A stretch of 64,000 bases of DNA, taken from an uncultured Clostridia bacterium. GTDB taxonomy: Bacteria > Bacillota > Clostridia > Oscillospirales > Ruminococcaceae. The DNA lies in contig CANQNG010000004.1 in assembly GCA_947625155.1 (NCBI GenBank), forward strand, positions 62,001-126,000, read 5' to 3'. Positions 16,573 through 24,289 of the stretch are shown here, piece by piece. Every line of letters starts with the position of its first letter. The stretch's first letter is position 1. The notes below the pieces were generated by a model. It worked only from the letters and a program-made list of their open reading frames with translations. It was not told where the DNA came from and did no database searches. A program made the position numbers and the translations under genes.

Positions 16573-17562
16573 ATGAAACTGCAAACCAATTATCCGCTGT
16601 TACAGCGGGTGCGGGCGTCGGAGAAATTCCTCACCCCCAAAAATCTCATCCTGAAACTGCTGATCTTTGCAGGCATCTTTTTCTTGTCGTCCCTTGCCGA
16701 AACGGCTGGCATGGTCGCCTTGATCTTTCCCCGCATCATGGACTGGGCTATGCGGGCATCACAGGCGAACAACGGCGTGATCGACCCCTTTGAAGCCAAT
16801 GACAAGATCTATGCCATGCTGGAAGAACCTGTCAATACCACGATCATGCTCTACTGCACGGCACTGGCAACGATCATCGTGCTGCTCTTCTGCCGCATCG
16901 TGGAGGGCAGAAAGCTCCGCACGATCGGCTTCAAGGCAAAGGGCGGACTGGTGCAGTACCTGATCGGGCTGGCAGCAGGGTTCGTCATGTTCAGTGCGGT
17001 GGTCGGCATTGCGTGGGCAATGGGCGGTCTGCGCTTTGAGGGAATGCCGGGCTTTACGCTCTTGCCGCTGCTGATCGTCCTTGTGGGCTACGGCTTGCAG
17101 GGCATGAGCGAGGAAGTGCTGTGCCGTGGCTACCTGATGACGACCGTCATGCACGACCAGCCCGTCTGGGCAGCGGTCGCTGTCAATTCCATTATCTTCG
17201 GGCTGCTGCACGGGGCAAACAACGGCTTCTCTTGGCTGGCATTCGTGAATTTAGTCCTCACCGCCGTGATGTTCTCCCTCTACGTCCTGCGCACGGATAA
17301 CCTCTGGGGGGCGTGTGCCGTCCATAGTATCTGGAATTTCGTGCAGGGCAATTTCTATGGGCTTCCGGTCAGCGGCATCGATTCGGGGGACTCGGTGTTC
17401 CGGATGAGTTTGCAGGGCTCGACCCTTGCCAACGGCGGTGCATTCGGGCTGGAAGCAAGTCTTGCCACGACCATTGTCATGACAGTTGTCATTCTCCTGC
17501 TGCTGTTCGTGCCCGGTCCCCAGAAAAAAGCAGAGACCGCACCAGCAGAGGAAACAGCGTGA
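16573..17562 (+). CDS. CPBP family intramembrane metalloprotease
   Basis: This is a polytopic membrane protein of 329 residues in the CPBP (CAAX protease / Abi) family. The three family motifs are present: EEVLCR with Glu180, Glu181 and Arg185; GLLHGANN with His213; and VHSIWNF with a further His near residue 261. About eight hydrophobic segments are seen. GGAGG precedes ATG 16573. It sits between DUF1294 and an SDR gene whose GTG start overlaps its stop. Substrates of such proteins are usually unknown; the context gives no clear clue. Confidence 0.92.
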   Translation: MKLQTNYPLLQRVRASEKFLTPKNLILKLLIFAGIFFLSSLAETAGMVALIFPRIMDWAMRASQANNGVIDPFEANDKIYAMLEEPVNTTIMLYCTALATIIVLLFCRIVEGRKLRTIGFKAKGGLVQYLIGLAAGFVMFSAVVGIAWAMGGLRFEGMPGFTLLPLLIVLVGYGLQGMSEEVLCRGYLMTTVMHDQPVWAAVAVNSIIFGLLHGANNGFSWLAFVNLVLTAVMFSLYVLRTDNLWGACAVHSIWNFVQGNFYGLPVSGIDSGDSVFRMSLQGSTLANGGAFGLEASLATTIVMTVVILLLLFVPGPQKKAETAPAEETA

Positions 17563-18275
17563 GAACTGCCCTCATCACCGGTGCAAGCGGCGGCATCGGT
17601 TCTGCGATCGCACAGCGGCTCGCTGCGGACGGCTTTGTGCCTGTCCTGCACGGGAATGCACACATGGACGGCTTGCAGGAACTGGCGGCAAGCCTTGGCG
17701 GGATCTCGGTACAGGCGAATTTTTCGGACACGGCACAGGTCATCGCCATGACAGAAACTGTCCTGCAAAAGGTCGGACGGGTGGACGTGCTGGTGAACAA
17801 TGCAGGGCTTTCGTTATCCGGGCTGCTGACGGACATCAGCCCGGCAGCCCGCCGGGAATCGTTTCAGGTGAATGTTCTAAGTGCCATAGAGTGTACCCGT
17901 GAGCTGCTCCCGCAGATGATACACCGGAAAAGCGGCTGTATCCTGAACATCAGCTCCATGTGGGGGCAGGTGGGCGCATCCTGTGAAGTGGACTATTCTG
18001 CCACGAAAGCTGCCCTCATCGGCTTTACCAAAGCACTGGCACAGGAAGTCGCCCCGAGCGGCATCCGGGTCAACTGCATCGCACCGGGCGTGATACGGAC
18101 GAATATGCTGAACGGCTGCGATGCGCAGACGATGCAGGCACTTGCGGAGGAGACCCCGCTCGGCAGGCTCGGCACACCGGAGGACATTGCAGCAGCGGCG
18201 GCATTCCTTTGCAGCGAACAGGCTGCCTTCATCACCGGACAAGTGCTTGGCGTGAACGGGGGATATGTGCTGTGA
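17559..18275 (+). CDS. SDR family oxidoreductase (FabG/YmfI-like)
   Basis: This is a 238-residue classical short-chain dehydrogenase. The cofactor motif TGASGGIG is at residues 7-14 and NNAG at 80-83. The catalytic set is Ser133, Tyr146 and Lys150 (YSATK), and a PG-V-T/N segment IAPGVIRTNM follows. The start is GTG 17559, overlapping the previous stop as GTGA, so translation is coupled. It could be a 3-oxoacyl-ACP reductase, or the EF-P 5-aminopentanone reductase YmfI, which is a look-alike in Firmicutes. There is no fatty acid gene nearby, so the substrate is left open. Confidence 0.88.
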   Translation: MRTALITGASGGIGSAIAQRLAADGFVPVLHGNAHMDGLQELAASLGGISVQANFSDTAQVIAMTETVLQKVGRVDVLVNNAGLSLSGLLTDISPAARRESFQVNVLSAIECTRELLPQMIHRKSGCILNISSMWGQVGASCEVDYSATKAALIGFTKALAQEVAPSGIRVNCIAPGVIRTNMLNGCDAQTMQALAEETPLGRLGTPEDIAAAAAFLCSEQAAFITGQVLGVNGGYVL

Positions 18276-18285
18276 TTTTTAAGAC

Positions 18286-18314
18286 TTGCATTTTCCCGCA
18301 AAATGTGCTATAAT
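18286..18314 (+). promoter_or_regulatory. Sigma-A promoter of tcdA operon
   Basis: TTGCAT (18286-18291), spacer TTTCCCGCAAAATGTGC (17 bp), TATAAT (18309-18314), 45 bp before the ATG. The spacer differs from that of typA at two positions. Confidence 0.88.
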
Positions 18315-18359
18315 AAACCTATCCATCCAGTAGAAATACAGCAGAGGCAGGTGAGGTGC

Positions 18360-19076
18360 ATGGATCAGTATGCAAGAACAGAATTGCTGTTCGGGAAAGC
18401 AGCCATGGAAAAGCTGCACCGCAGCAGGATCGCCGTGTTCGGCATCGGCGGCGTGGGCGGCTATGCCGTGGAAGCATTGGCAAGAAGCGGTGTCGGGACA
18501 CTGGATCTGATCGATGCCGACCGTGTCAGCCTTACTAACCTGAACCGCCAGATCATTGCCACACGGCAGACGATCGGGACATACAAGGTGGATGCCGCAC
18601 AAGCCCGCATCCGGGAGATCGACCCGTCCATTCAGGTGCATGCCTTCCGGTGTTTCTTTATGCCCGATACGGCGGAACAGTTCGACTTTGCGCAATATGA
18701 CTATGTCATCGATGCGATCGATACCGTTACCGGAAAGGTAGAGATCGTCCGCCGGGCAAAGGCTTTGGGTGTGCCTGTCATTTCCGCAATGGGGGCAGGC
18801 AACAAGCTCGACCCCACAGCGTTCCGGGTGGCGGATATTTATGAGACAAAAGTCTGCCCGCTGGCAAGGGTCATGCGCTATGAACTGCGGCGGCTGGGCA
18901 TTGATAGCCTGAAAGTCGTCTATTCAGAGGAAAAGCCGCTATGTCCGCAGGGATCCGTGGCAGCCGAAGAAGCGCAGCCGGGGCGCAGAGCTGTTCCCGG
19001 CTCGAATGCCTTTGTTCCGGCGGCGGCTGGGCTGATCCTTGCCGGAGAAGTCGTCCGGGACATCATACGACCGTAA
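18360..19076 (+). CDS. tcdA: tRNA threonylcarbamoyladenosine dehydratase (ThiF/E1-like)
   Basis: TcdA uses ATP to cyclise t6A at tRNA position 37 to ct6A. The 238-residue product has the E1-like Rossmann motif GIGGVGGYAVEALARSG (about 25-41), DLIDADRVSLTNLNRQ with the ATP-binding Asp and Arg, and the TcdA-type DIYETKVCPLARVMR segment. ATG 18360 is chosen at the conserved MDQYARTELLFG. It heads a four-gene run with rhodanese-TtcA, LarE-like and nitroreductase genes. The overall family (ThiF/HesA) is certain and TcdA assignment is strong. Confidence 0.92.
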   Translation: MDQYARTELLFGKAAMEKLHRSRIAVFGIGGVGGYAVEALARSGVGTLDLIDADRVSLTNLNRQIIATRQTIGTYKVDAAQARIREIDPSIQVHAFRCFFMPDTAEQFDFAQYDYVIDAIDTVTGKVEIVRRAKALGVPVISAMGAGNKLDPTAFRVADIYETKVCPLARVMRYELRRLGIDSLKVVYSEEKPLCPQGSVAAEEAQPGRRAVPGSNAFVPAAAGLILAGEVVRDIIRP

Positions 19077-19106
19077 CGGCGTGCCGTTGGATTTCAGGAG
19101 TTGTGT

Positions 19107-20249
19107 ATGGAGCAGGAGATCACCGTTCAGGAATTACTCAAACTACCGCAGGACAGCTATCTGCTGATCGATATGCGGGATGCGTATGCCTTTTCCTATG
19201 GGCATATCAACGGGGCTGTCAATATCGCACAGGAAGCCCTTGCCGAAGCCGTTTTGCCGCAGGACAAGAAGCTCATCCTCTGCTGCAAGAGCGGTCTGCT
19301 CAGCCGGGATGCGGCGGAACAGCTCTGCGAAAAGGGCTATGATGCCTATAACCTTTCCGGCGGCTACGTGGAATGGCTCAGGCTGAAACTGGAAAACTGC
19401 GAGATCACCGACCGTGTGGAACGGAGCATCCGCCAGAAATTCCACCAGACCCTGTGGAGCAGATTTGCCAAAGCCGTCCTTACCTATCGGCTCGTGCTGC
19501 CCGGGGATAAGATCGCCGTCTGCATCTCGGGCGGTAAGGATTCCATGCTGATGGCGAAGCTGTTTCAGGAAATGAAACGGCACGACAAGTTCCCTTTTGA
19601 GCTGGTCTTTCTGGTCATGGATCCCGGCTACAGCCCGGAAAACAGAATGATCATCGAGAAAAATGCCGCCGCCATGTCCATTCCGATCACGGTCTTTGAG
19701 ACGGATATTTTCCGATCCGTCTACAATGTTGACCGGAACGCCTGCTATCTGTGTGCCAGGATGCGGCGGGGACACCTTTACAAAAAGGCGCAGGATCTGG
19801 GCTGCAATAAGATCGCCCTCGGGCATCATTTTGACGATGTGATCGAAACGACCTTGATGAGCATGCTCTACGGCGGACAGGTGCGCACGATGATGCCAAA
19901 GCTCCACAGCGAACATTTCGCCGGCATGGAGATCATCCGCCCCCTGTATCTCATCCGGGAGGACGAGATCATCCACTGGCGGGACTATAACGATCTGCAC
20001 TTTATCCAGTGCGCCTGCCGCTTTACGGACACCTGCACCACCTGTGCGCCGGACAGACCGGTCTCCAAACGGCAGGAGATCAAGCAGCTCATTGCACAGC
20101 TCAAGACGGTCAACCCACAGGTGGAACAGAATATCTTCAAGAGCGTGGAAAATGTAGACCTCAATGCGGTGATCAAAATGAAATTCAACGGCAAGGTGCA
20201 TCATTTCCTCGATTTTTACGATACGGAGGGAAACAGCGGCTGTGAATGA
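19107..20249 (+). CDS. Rhodanese - TtcA-like tRNA thiolase fusion
   Basis: This is a 380-residue two-domain protein. Residues 1-92 form a rhodanese domain with active-site loop CCKSGLLSR (Cys60). Residues 105-330 form a PP-loop ATPase of the TtcA/TtuA group, with SGGKDS at 141-146, a CYLC pair at 213/216 and further cysteines at 302, 304 and 310 that could complete an Fe-S site. TtcA thiolates cytidine 32 of tRNA; the fused rhodanese could pass sulfur directly to it (inference). AGGAG precedes ATG 19107. The end overlaps the LarE-like gene by 8 bp. Confidence 0.9.
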   Translation: MEQEITVQELLKLPQDSYLLIDMRDAYAFSYGHINGAVNIAQEALAEAVLPQDKKLILCCKSGLLSRDAAEQLCEKGYDAYNLSGGYVEWLRLKLENCEITDRVERSIRQKFHQTLWSRFAKAVLTYRLVLPGDKIAVCISGGKDSMLMAKLFQEMKRHDKFPFELVFLVMDPGYSPENRMIIEKNAAAMSIPITVFETDIFRSVYNVDRNACYLCARMRRGHLYKKAQDLGCNKIALGHHFDDVIETTLMSMLYGGQVRTMMPKLHSEHFAGMEIIRPLYLIREDEIIHWRDYNDLHFIQCACRFTDTCTTCAPDRPVSKRQEIKQLIAQLKTVNPQVEQNIFKSVENVDLNAVIKMKFNGKVHHFLDFYDTEGNSGCE

Positions 20250-21045
20250 AAAATATGAAAACCTCCTGCAAATTCTGCGTTCATACGGCAGTGTTGCAGT
20301 TGCATTTTCGGGCGGTGTGGATTCGACCCTTTTGCTGTATGCCGCACAGCAGGCGCTGCAAGACCGTGTGATCGCCGTCACGGCAGATTCCTGCACATTC
20401 CCGGCACGGGAACGGAACGAGGCAAAGGCATTCTGCACAGCGCATGGCATTGCCCATGTGATCTTCCCGTCCCATGAACTGGACATCCCGGGATTCCGCA
20501 GCAACCCGGCAGACCGCTGCTACTTCTGCAAGCGTTCGCTGTTTACCAACATAAAGCGCATCGCCCAAGAAAACGGCATTTCCACGGTGGCAGAGGGGTC
20601 TAACACGGACGACGAGGGCGACTACCGTCCGGGCTTGCTTGCCATCCGGGAACTGGGTGTTCGCAGCCCGCTGCGTGAGGCAGGGCTGAACAAGGCGGAG
20701 ATCCGGGCGCTGTCCAAAGCATTCGGGCTTCCCTCGTGGCAGAAGCCGTCCTTCGCCTGCCTTGCCAGCCGTTTCCCCTACGGGGAGACGATCAGCGAGG
20801 AAAAGCTGTCCATGGTCGGTCAGGCGGAGCAATTTCTGCTCGATCTCGGCTTTCATCAGGTCAGGGTGCGTATGCACGGGACGGTAGCAAGGATCGAGCT
20901 TCTGCCGGACGAACTGGAGAAAATGCTTTCCGCTGTCATGCGGGAGAACGTCTGCCGGGCGCTGAAAACGTTCGGGTTTCACTATGTGGCACTGGACTTG
21001 CAAGGCTACCGCACGGGCAGCATGAACGAAGTCCTGCAAAGCTGA
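20242..21045 (+). CDS. larE: LarE-like ATP-dependent sulfur transferase
   Basis: LarE donates sulfur from a cysteine to the nickel-pincer cofactor precursor. The 267-residue product has the PP-loop SGGVDS at 23-28 and the conserved PSFACLASRFPYG. Cys173 in that stretch lines up with the sacrificial cysteine of Lactiplantibacillus LarE. Further cysteines are in DRCYFCK (93, 96). The start is GTG 20242, which overlaps the preceding stop. No larA, larB or larC is in the window, so its role could be sulfur transfer to another product, perhaps with the upstream thiolase. Family assignment is firm, pathway is not. Confidence 0.88.
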   Translation: MNEKYENLLQILRSYGSVAVAFSGGVDSTLLLYAAQQALQDRVIAVTADSCTFPARERNEAKAFCTAHGIAHVIFPSHELDIPGFRSNPADRCYFCKRSLFTNIKRIAQENGISTVAEGSNTDDEGDYRPGLLAIRELGVRSPLREAGLNKAEIRALSKAFGLPSWQKPSFACLASRFPYGETISEEKLSMVGQAEQFLLDLGFHQVRVRMHGTVARIELLPDELEKMLSAVMRENVCRALKTFGFHYVALDLQGYRTGSMNEVLQS

Positions 21046-21072
21046 AAAACTATAGAATGGAGAGATGCAGTC

Positions 21073-21594
21073 ATGAACGAAACGATCCGGAACATGATAA
21101 CAAGGCGGAGCTGCCGGGCATTCAAGCCGGATATGCTCCCGCAAGACGTGATCGACCAGATCATTGAAGCCGGGCTGTATGCGGCAAGCGGCAGAAATAC
21201 GCAAAGCCCGATCATATTAGCCGTGACGAACAAGGCAGTCAGGGATGAACTTTCCGAGCTGAACCGGCGCTTCCTGCCCGGCGCTGCGCATGACCCGTTT
21301 TACGGTGCGCCGGTCGTGCTGGCGGTGCTTGCGCCCCGCAGCGTATCGACTTACCTGTATGACGGCAGTCTGGTGATCGGCAATATGATGCTGGCAGCGC
21401 ATGCACTGGGCGTGGGGAGCTGCTGGATCCACCGGGCAAAGGAGACCTTTGACGACCCGGCAGGGAAAGCCATTCTCACGGCGCATGGGATCACGGGGGA
21501 CTACGAGGGCATCGGGAACTGTGTGCTTGGCTACCCCGCTGCCGACCCGGAACAGCCACTGCCACGGAAAGATGACCGGGTATATAAAATATAA
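21073..21594 (+). CDS. Nitroreductase family protein
   Basis: This is an FMN-dependent NAD(P)H oxidoreductase-like protein of 173 residues. It begins MNETIRNMITRRSCRAF, with the RRS-R FMN phosphate-binding pattern. It contains LYAASGRNTQSP, the LAAHALGVGSCWIH segment of the FMN site and GYPAADP near the C-terminus. GGAGAG precedes the ATG. It is the last gene before a strong terminator at 21601 and probably belongs to the tcdA operon. The substrate is unknown. Confidence 0.92.
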   Translation: MNETIRNMITRRSCRAFKPDMLPQDVIDQIIEAGLYAASGRNTQSPIILAVTNKAVRDELSELNRRFLPGAAHDPFYGAPVVLAVLAPRSVSTYLYDGSLVIGNMMLAAHALGVGSCWIHRAKETFDDPAGKAILTAHGITGDYEGIGNCVLGYPAADPEQPLPRKDDRVYKI

Positions 21595-21600
21595 CAAAGG

Positions 21601-21635
21601 AAATACCTGTAGATCTGCTCTACAGGTATTTTGTT
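21601..21635 (+). terminator. Strong terminator after nitroreductase gene
   Basis: AAATACCTGTAGA (21601-21613) pairs perfectly with TCTACAGGTATTT (21619-21631) around TCTGC, followed by TGTTT. It lies 7 bp after the stop codon. Confidence 0.9.
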
Positions 21636-21636
21636 T

Positions 21637-21911
21637 CCGCCCAAGGGCGGAAAGGCAGCATGACGCTGCACCCGTTGTGCCTCCCAATGCCGCCTACGGC
21701 GGCAAATGTCGGCTCGCTCGGATGATAGTGCAAAAAAGGGGGTGCAGGGGGGACCCCCTGCAAAAAATAGCCCCCTTCCCCAAGGGGAAGGGGGCTGCCA
21801 AGGGGAAGGGGGCTGGGGGGTAGGGTAAATTGCAGCAGACTGCCACTATAATATAAGAGCAAGCCGCCCAATGCGCCTAACGGCGCAAAGGTCGGCTTGC
21901 TTGACTGCTAC
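21637..21911. repeat. Repeat block with two hairpin cores between convergent genes
   Basis: Modules in order are CCGCCCAAGGGCGG, GGCAGCATGACGCTGC, then the core GCCTCCCAATG / CCGCC-TAC-GGCGG / CAAATGTCGGCTCGC (21679-21717). A GGGGGGACCCCC dyad and CCCCCTTCCCCAAGGGGAAGGGGG follow. A second core at 21859-21900 (GCAAGCCGCCCAATG / CGCC-TAA-CGGCG / CAAAGGTCGGCTTGC) has outer arms that are perfectly complementary (GCAAGCCG with CGGCTTGC). No gene is seen here. Confidence 0.85.
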
Positions 21912-22589
21912 TTAATTGCTTCTCGGAATGTACCTTGACAGCGATCCGGCAAGGTTCGTGATCGGCATGGTCTGTAACCAGATGCGCCCCGGTCCGGTCA
22001 CTTTCGTGTTGAAGAATCCCTCGCCGCCGAGCAGCGCATTGCCGACACCCTTGACGGTCTCGATGTCGATAGAGCAGGTCGCATCCATTGCGGCAAGATG
22101 CCCCGTGTCGAGCAGCAGCGACTGCCCTGCCGCCAATGTGTAGCTGATCAGGCTGCCGTCGATCTCCAGCAGCAGCATCCCCGAACCGCTGAATTTCTGC
22201 ATGATGAAGCCCTCACCGCCAAAGAAGCCTGCGCCAAGTTTCTTCTGGAAGAACATCTCATAGGAAACATCCGGAGAAGATGCTAAAAATGCCGATTTCT
22301 GGGCAACGATGCTCATGCCGGGCTGCATATCCACGGACATGATCTCACCGGGTACGGATGCGGCAAAGGCGATCTGCCCCTGTCCGCCCTGTGCGGTGTA
22401 GATGTTCTGGAACATGGCTTCACCGCTGAACGCACGGCTGAACATCTTGCCGATGCCGCCGCCCTTGGTCTGCATGGTGACATTCGGGCTCATCCATGAC
22501 ATAGCGCCTTTCTGGCAGACAACGCTCTCGTTGTTTTCCAGTGTCACGATAGCGACCGGGTAGGGTCTCCCCTCGATCGTGTACTGCAT
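21912..22589 (-). CDS. TIGR00266 / AIM24 family protein
   Basis: This is a 225-residue soluble beta-rich protein of the TIGR00266 (AIM24, YDR-like tryptophan-rich barrel) family. Typical signs are the Gly-rich GGEGFIMQKFSGSG and GGEGFFNTKVTGPG repeats, and the closing QTMPITNLA segment. The function is unknown in bacteria. ATG 22589 has GAGAGG upstream. It lies 11 bp after the beta-CASP nuclease gene and is likely cotranscribed from the promoter at 24259. Confidence 0.9.
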   Translation of the reverse strand: MQYTIEGRPYPVAIVTLENNESVVCQKGAMSWMSPNVTMQTKGGGIGKMFSRAFSGEAMFQNIYTAQGGQGQIAFAASVPGEIMSVDMQPGMSIVAQKSAFLASSPDVSYEMFFQKKLGAGFFGGEGFIMQKFSGSGMLLLEIDGSLISYTLAAGQSLLLDTGHLAAMDATCSIDIETVKGVGNALLGGEGFFNTKVTGPGRIWLQTMPITNLAGSLSRYIPRSN

Positions 22590-22600
22590 AGAAATACCTC

Positions 22601-24196
22601 TCATTTCTCAAATTTATTGCAAAGCTCCAAGATCTGGTCTGTGAGCTTGGCAAGGTCTTTATTGGTGCGCCCCTTGCTGTTGTGGATGAGTTTCGTCAGG
22701 CGGTCAAGTGCCGCCAGCAGGCGCTGGTAAACGGTATTTGCCTTGGCAGTGCCGCTTTTCTTGACGATCGGCACGGGGACGGCTTCTACCGTGATCTCGT
22801 CCCGGATCGGGTCAAATTCCGTGCCGCTGTAGGGCGCATAGGCACGCAGTTTCAGGTCATGGCACAGGTGCGCTGTGAACGCATCCGCCGACTCGGTCTC
22901 CCCGTGGTTCACGAACACACGCTTGACGTTCCGGATGTGGGAGATCCATGCCGTCAGACCATTCACATCGGCGTGACCGCTCACGCCCGGCAGCACACAG
23001 ATGCGGGCAGCGACCTGTATCGTCTCCCCGAACAGCTTTGCCGTGTCAGCCCCCTCTACCAGCGAACGCCCAAGCGTTCCGTATGCCTGATAGCCGACAA
23101 ACAGAATGGTATTCTGCGGCTGCCAAAGATTGTGTTTGAGGTGGTGCTTGATGCGCCCGGCTTCACACATACCGGATGCGGAGATGATGACCTTGCAGCG
23201 CTTGTCGAAATTGATCGCACGGGATTCATCCGCCGTGACAGCGTGCTGTAAGTCGGGGAATGCGATGGGGTCAATGCCTGCTTTCACGCAGCTGAGGGCT
23301 TCCTCATCGTAGCAGCTATTCTGGTTCTTCAGGAAAATGCTGGTCGCTTCAATGGCAAGCGGACTGTCCATGAACACCGGGAAACCGTCATGCCCCCGGA
23401 CAAGCCCCCGTTCCTTGATCTGCCGGATGAAGTAGAGCATTTCCTGCGTTCTGCCCACGGCAAAGGACGGGATGATGACGCTGCCGCCCTTGTCAAAAGT
23501 CTCCTGCAATACCTGTGCGAGGGCAGTCACGTAGTCTTTCGGGCGTTCGTGGGTACGGTCGCCATAGGTGGATTCCATGACCACATAGTCCGCCTCATCG
23601 ATGTATATGGGATCCCGGATCAGCGGCTGGTCGGTATTGCCGATGTCGCCGGAGAACACGATCTTCCGTGTCTCGTCCCCCTCGGTCGCCCAGATCTCGA
23701 TACTTGCCGAACCAAGCAGATGCCCGGCATCCACAAAGCGCACCTCCACGCCCTCGCAGAGCGTGAAGCGCTCCTCATAGCGGTGCGGAACGAGAAGCTT
23801 GATCGTCCCCTCGGCATCTTCCATGGTATACAGCGGCTCGTAGGGATCTTCTCCTTTCCGGAGCGCCTTGCGGCTGCGCCACTGTGCCTCAAACTCTTGG
23901 ATATGGGCGCTGTCACGGAGCATGATGCCGCACAGGGAAGCCGTTCCCTCGGTGGTGTGGATCTCCCCCTGAAAACCGCCCGCAAACAGCAGCGGCAGCA
24001 GCCCGGAATGGTCGATATGTGCATGCGTCAGCAGCACATAGTCGATCTCCCCCGGCGCACAGGGGATACGGGCATTTTCATAGGTATCTTTTCCCTGCTC
24101 CATGCCGAAGTCCACAAGGATCTGCTTGCTGCCGATCTTCAGATAGGTACAGCTTCCGGTGACTTCATGTGCTGCCCCGATGAATCGCATTTTCAT
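22601..24196 (-). CDS. Beta-CASP metallo-beta-lactamase-fold ribonuclease-like protein
   Basis: This is a 531-residue MBL-fold protein with a beta-CASP domain and a C-terminal RNA-specificity segment, related to CPSF73/TTHA0252-type nucleases. The metal ligands are visible in THAHIDHSG (about residue 57), GHLLGSA, GDIGN and, near the end, PGVSGHADV and VNHGE. The beta-CASP motif A is MESTYGDRTHE. ATG 24196 (MKMRFIGAAHEVTG) is the family N-terminus; the longer frame has no ribosome site. A C-terminal extension beyond residue 480 is helical. It likely acts on RNA; the exact substrate is unknown. Confidence 0.93.
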   Translation of the reverse strand: MKMRFIGAAHEVTGSCTYLKIGSKQILVDFGMEQGKDTYENARIPCAPGEIDYVLLTHAHIDHSGLLPLLFAGGFQGEIHTTEGTASLCGIMLRDSAHIQEFEAQWRSRKALRKGEDPYEPLYTMEDAEGTIKLLVPHRYEERFTLCEGVEVRFVDAGHLLGSASIEIWATEGDETRKIVFSGDIGNTDQPLIRDPIYIDEADYVVMESTYGDRTHERPKDYVTALAQVLQETFDKGGSVIIPSFAVGRTQEMLYFIRQIKERGLVRGHDGFPVFMDSPLAIEATSIFLKNQNSCYDEEALSCVKAGIDPIAFPDLQHAVTADESRAINFDKRCKVIISASGMCEAGRIKHHLKHNLWQPQNTILFVGYQAYGTLGRSLVEGADTAKLFGETIQVAARICVLPGVSGHADVNGLTAWISHIRNVKRVFVNHGETESADAFTAHLCHDLKLRAYAPYSGTEFDPIRDEITVEAVPVPIVKKSGTAKANTVYQRLLAALDRLTKLIHNSKGRTNKDLAKLTDQILELCNKFEK

Positions 24197-24230
24197 AGTA
24201 TGCCCCCCTGACATAAATAGATCTGTTTCC

Positions 24231-24259
24231 AGTATAGCATAGTTTGCCCGGAAATGCAA
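24231..24259 (-). promoter_or_regulatory. Sigma-A promoter of beta-CASP/AIM24 pair
   Basis: On the minus strand, TTGCAT (24259-24254), spacer TTCCGGGCAAACTATGC (17 bp), TATACT (24236-24231). Confidence 0.82.
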
Positions 24260-24289
24260 GAGGATCTGTGTATTTTTCTGCGGTCTGTT

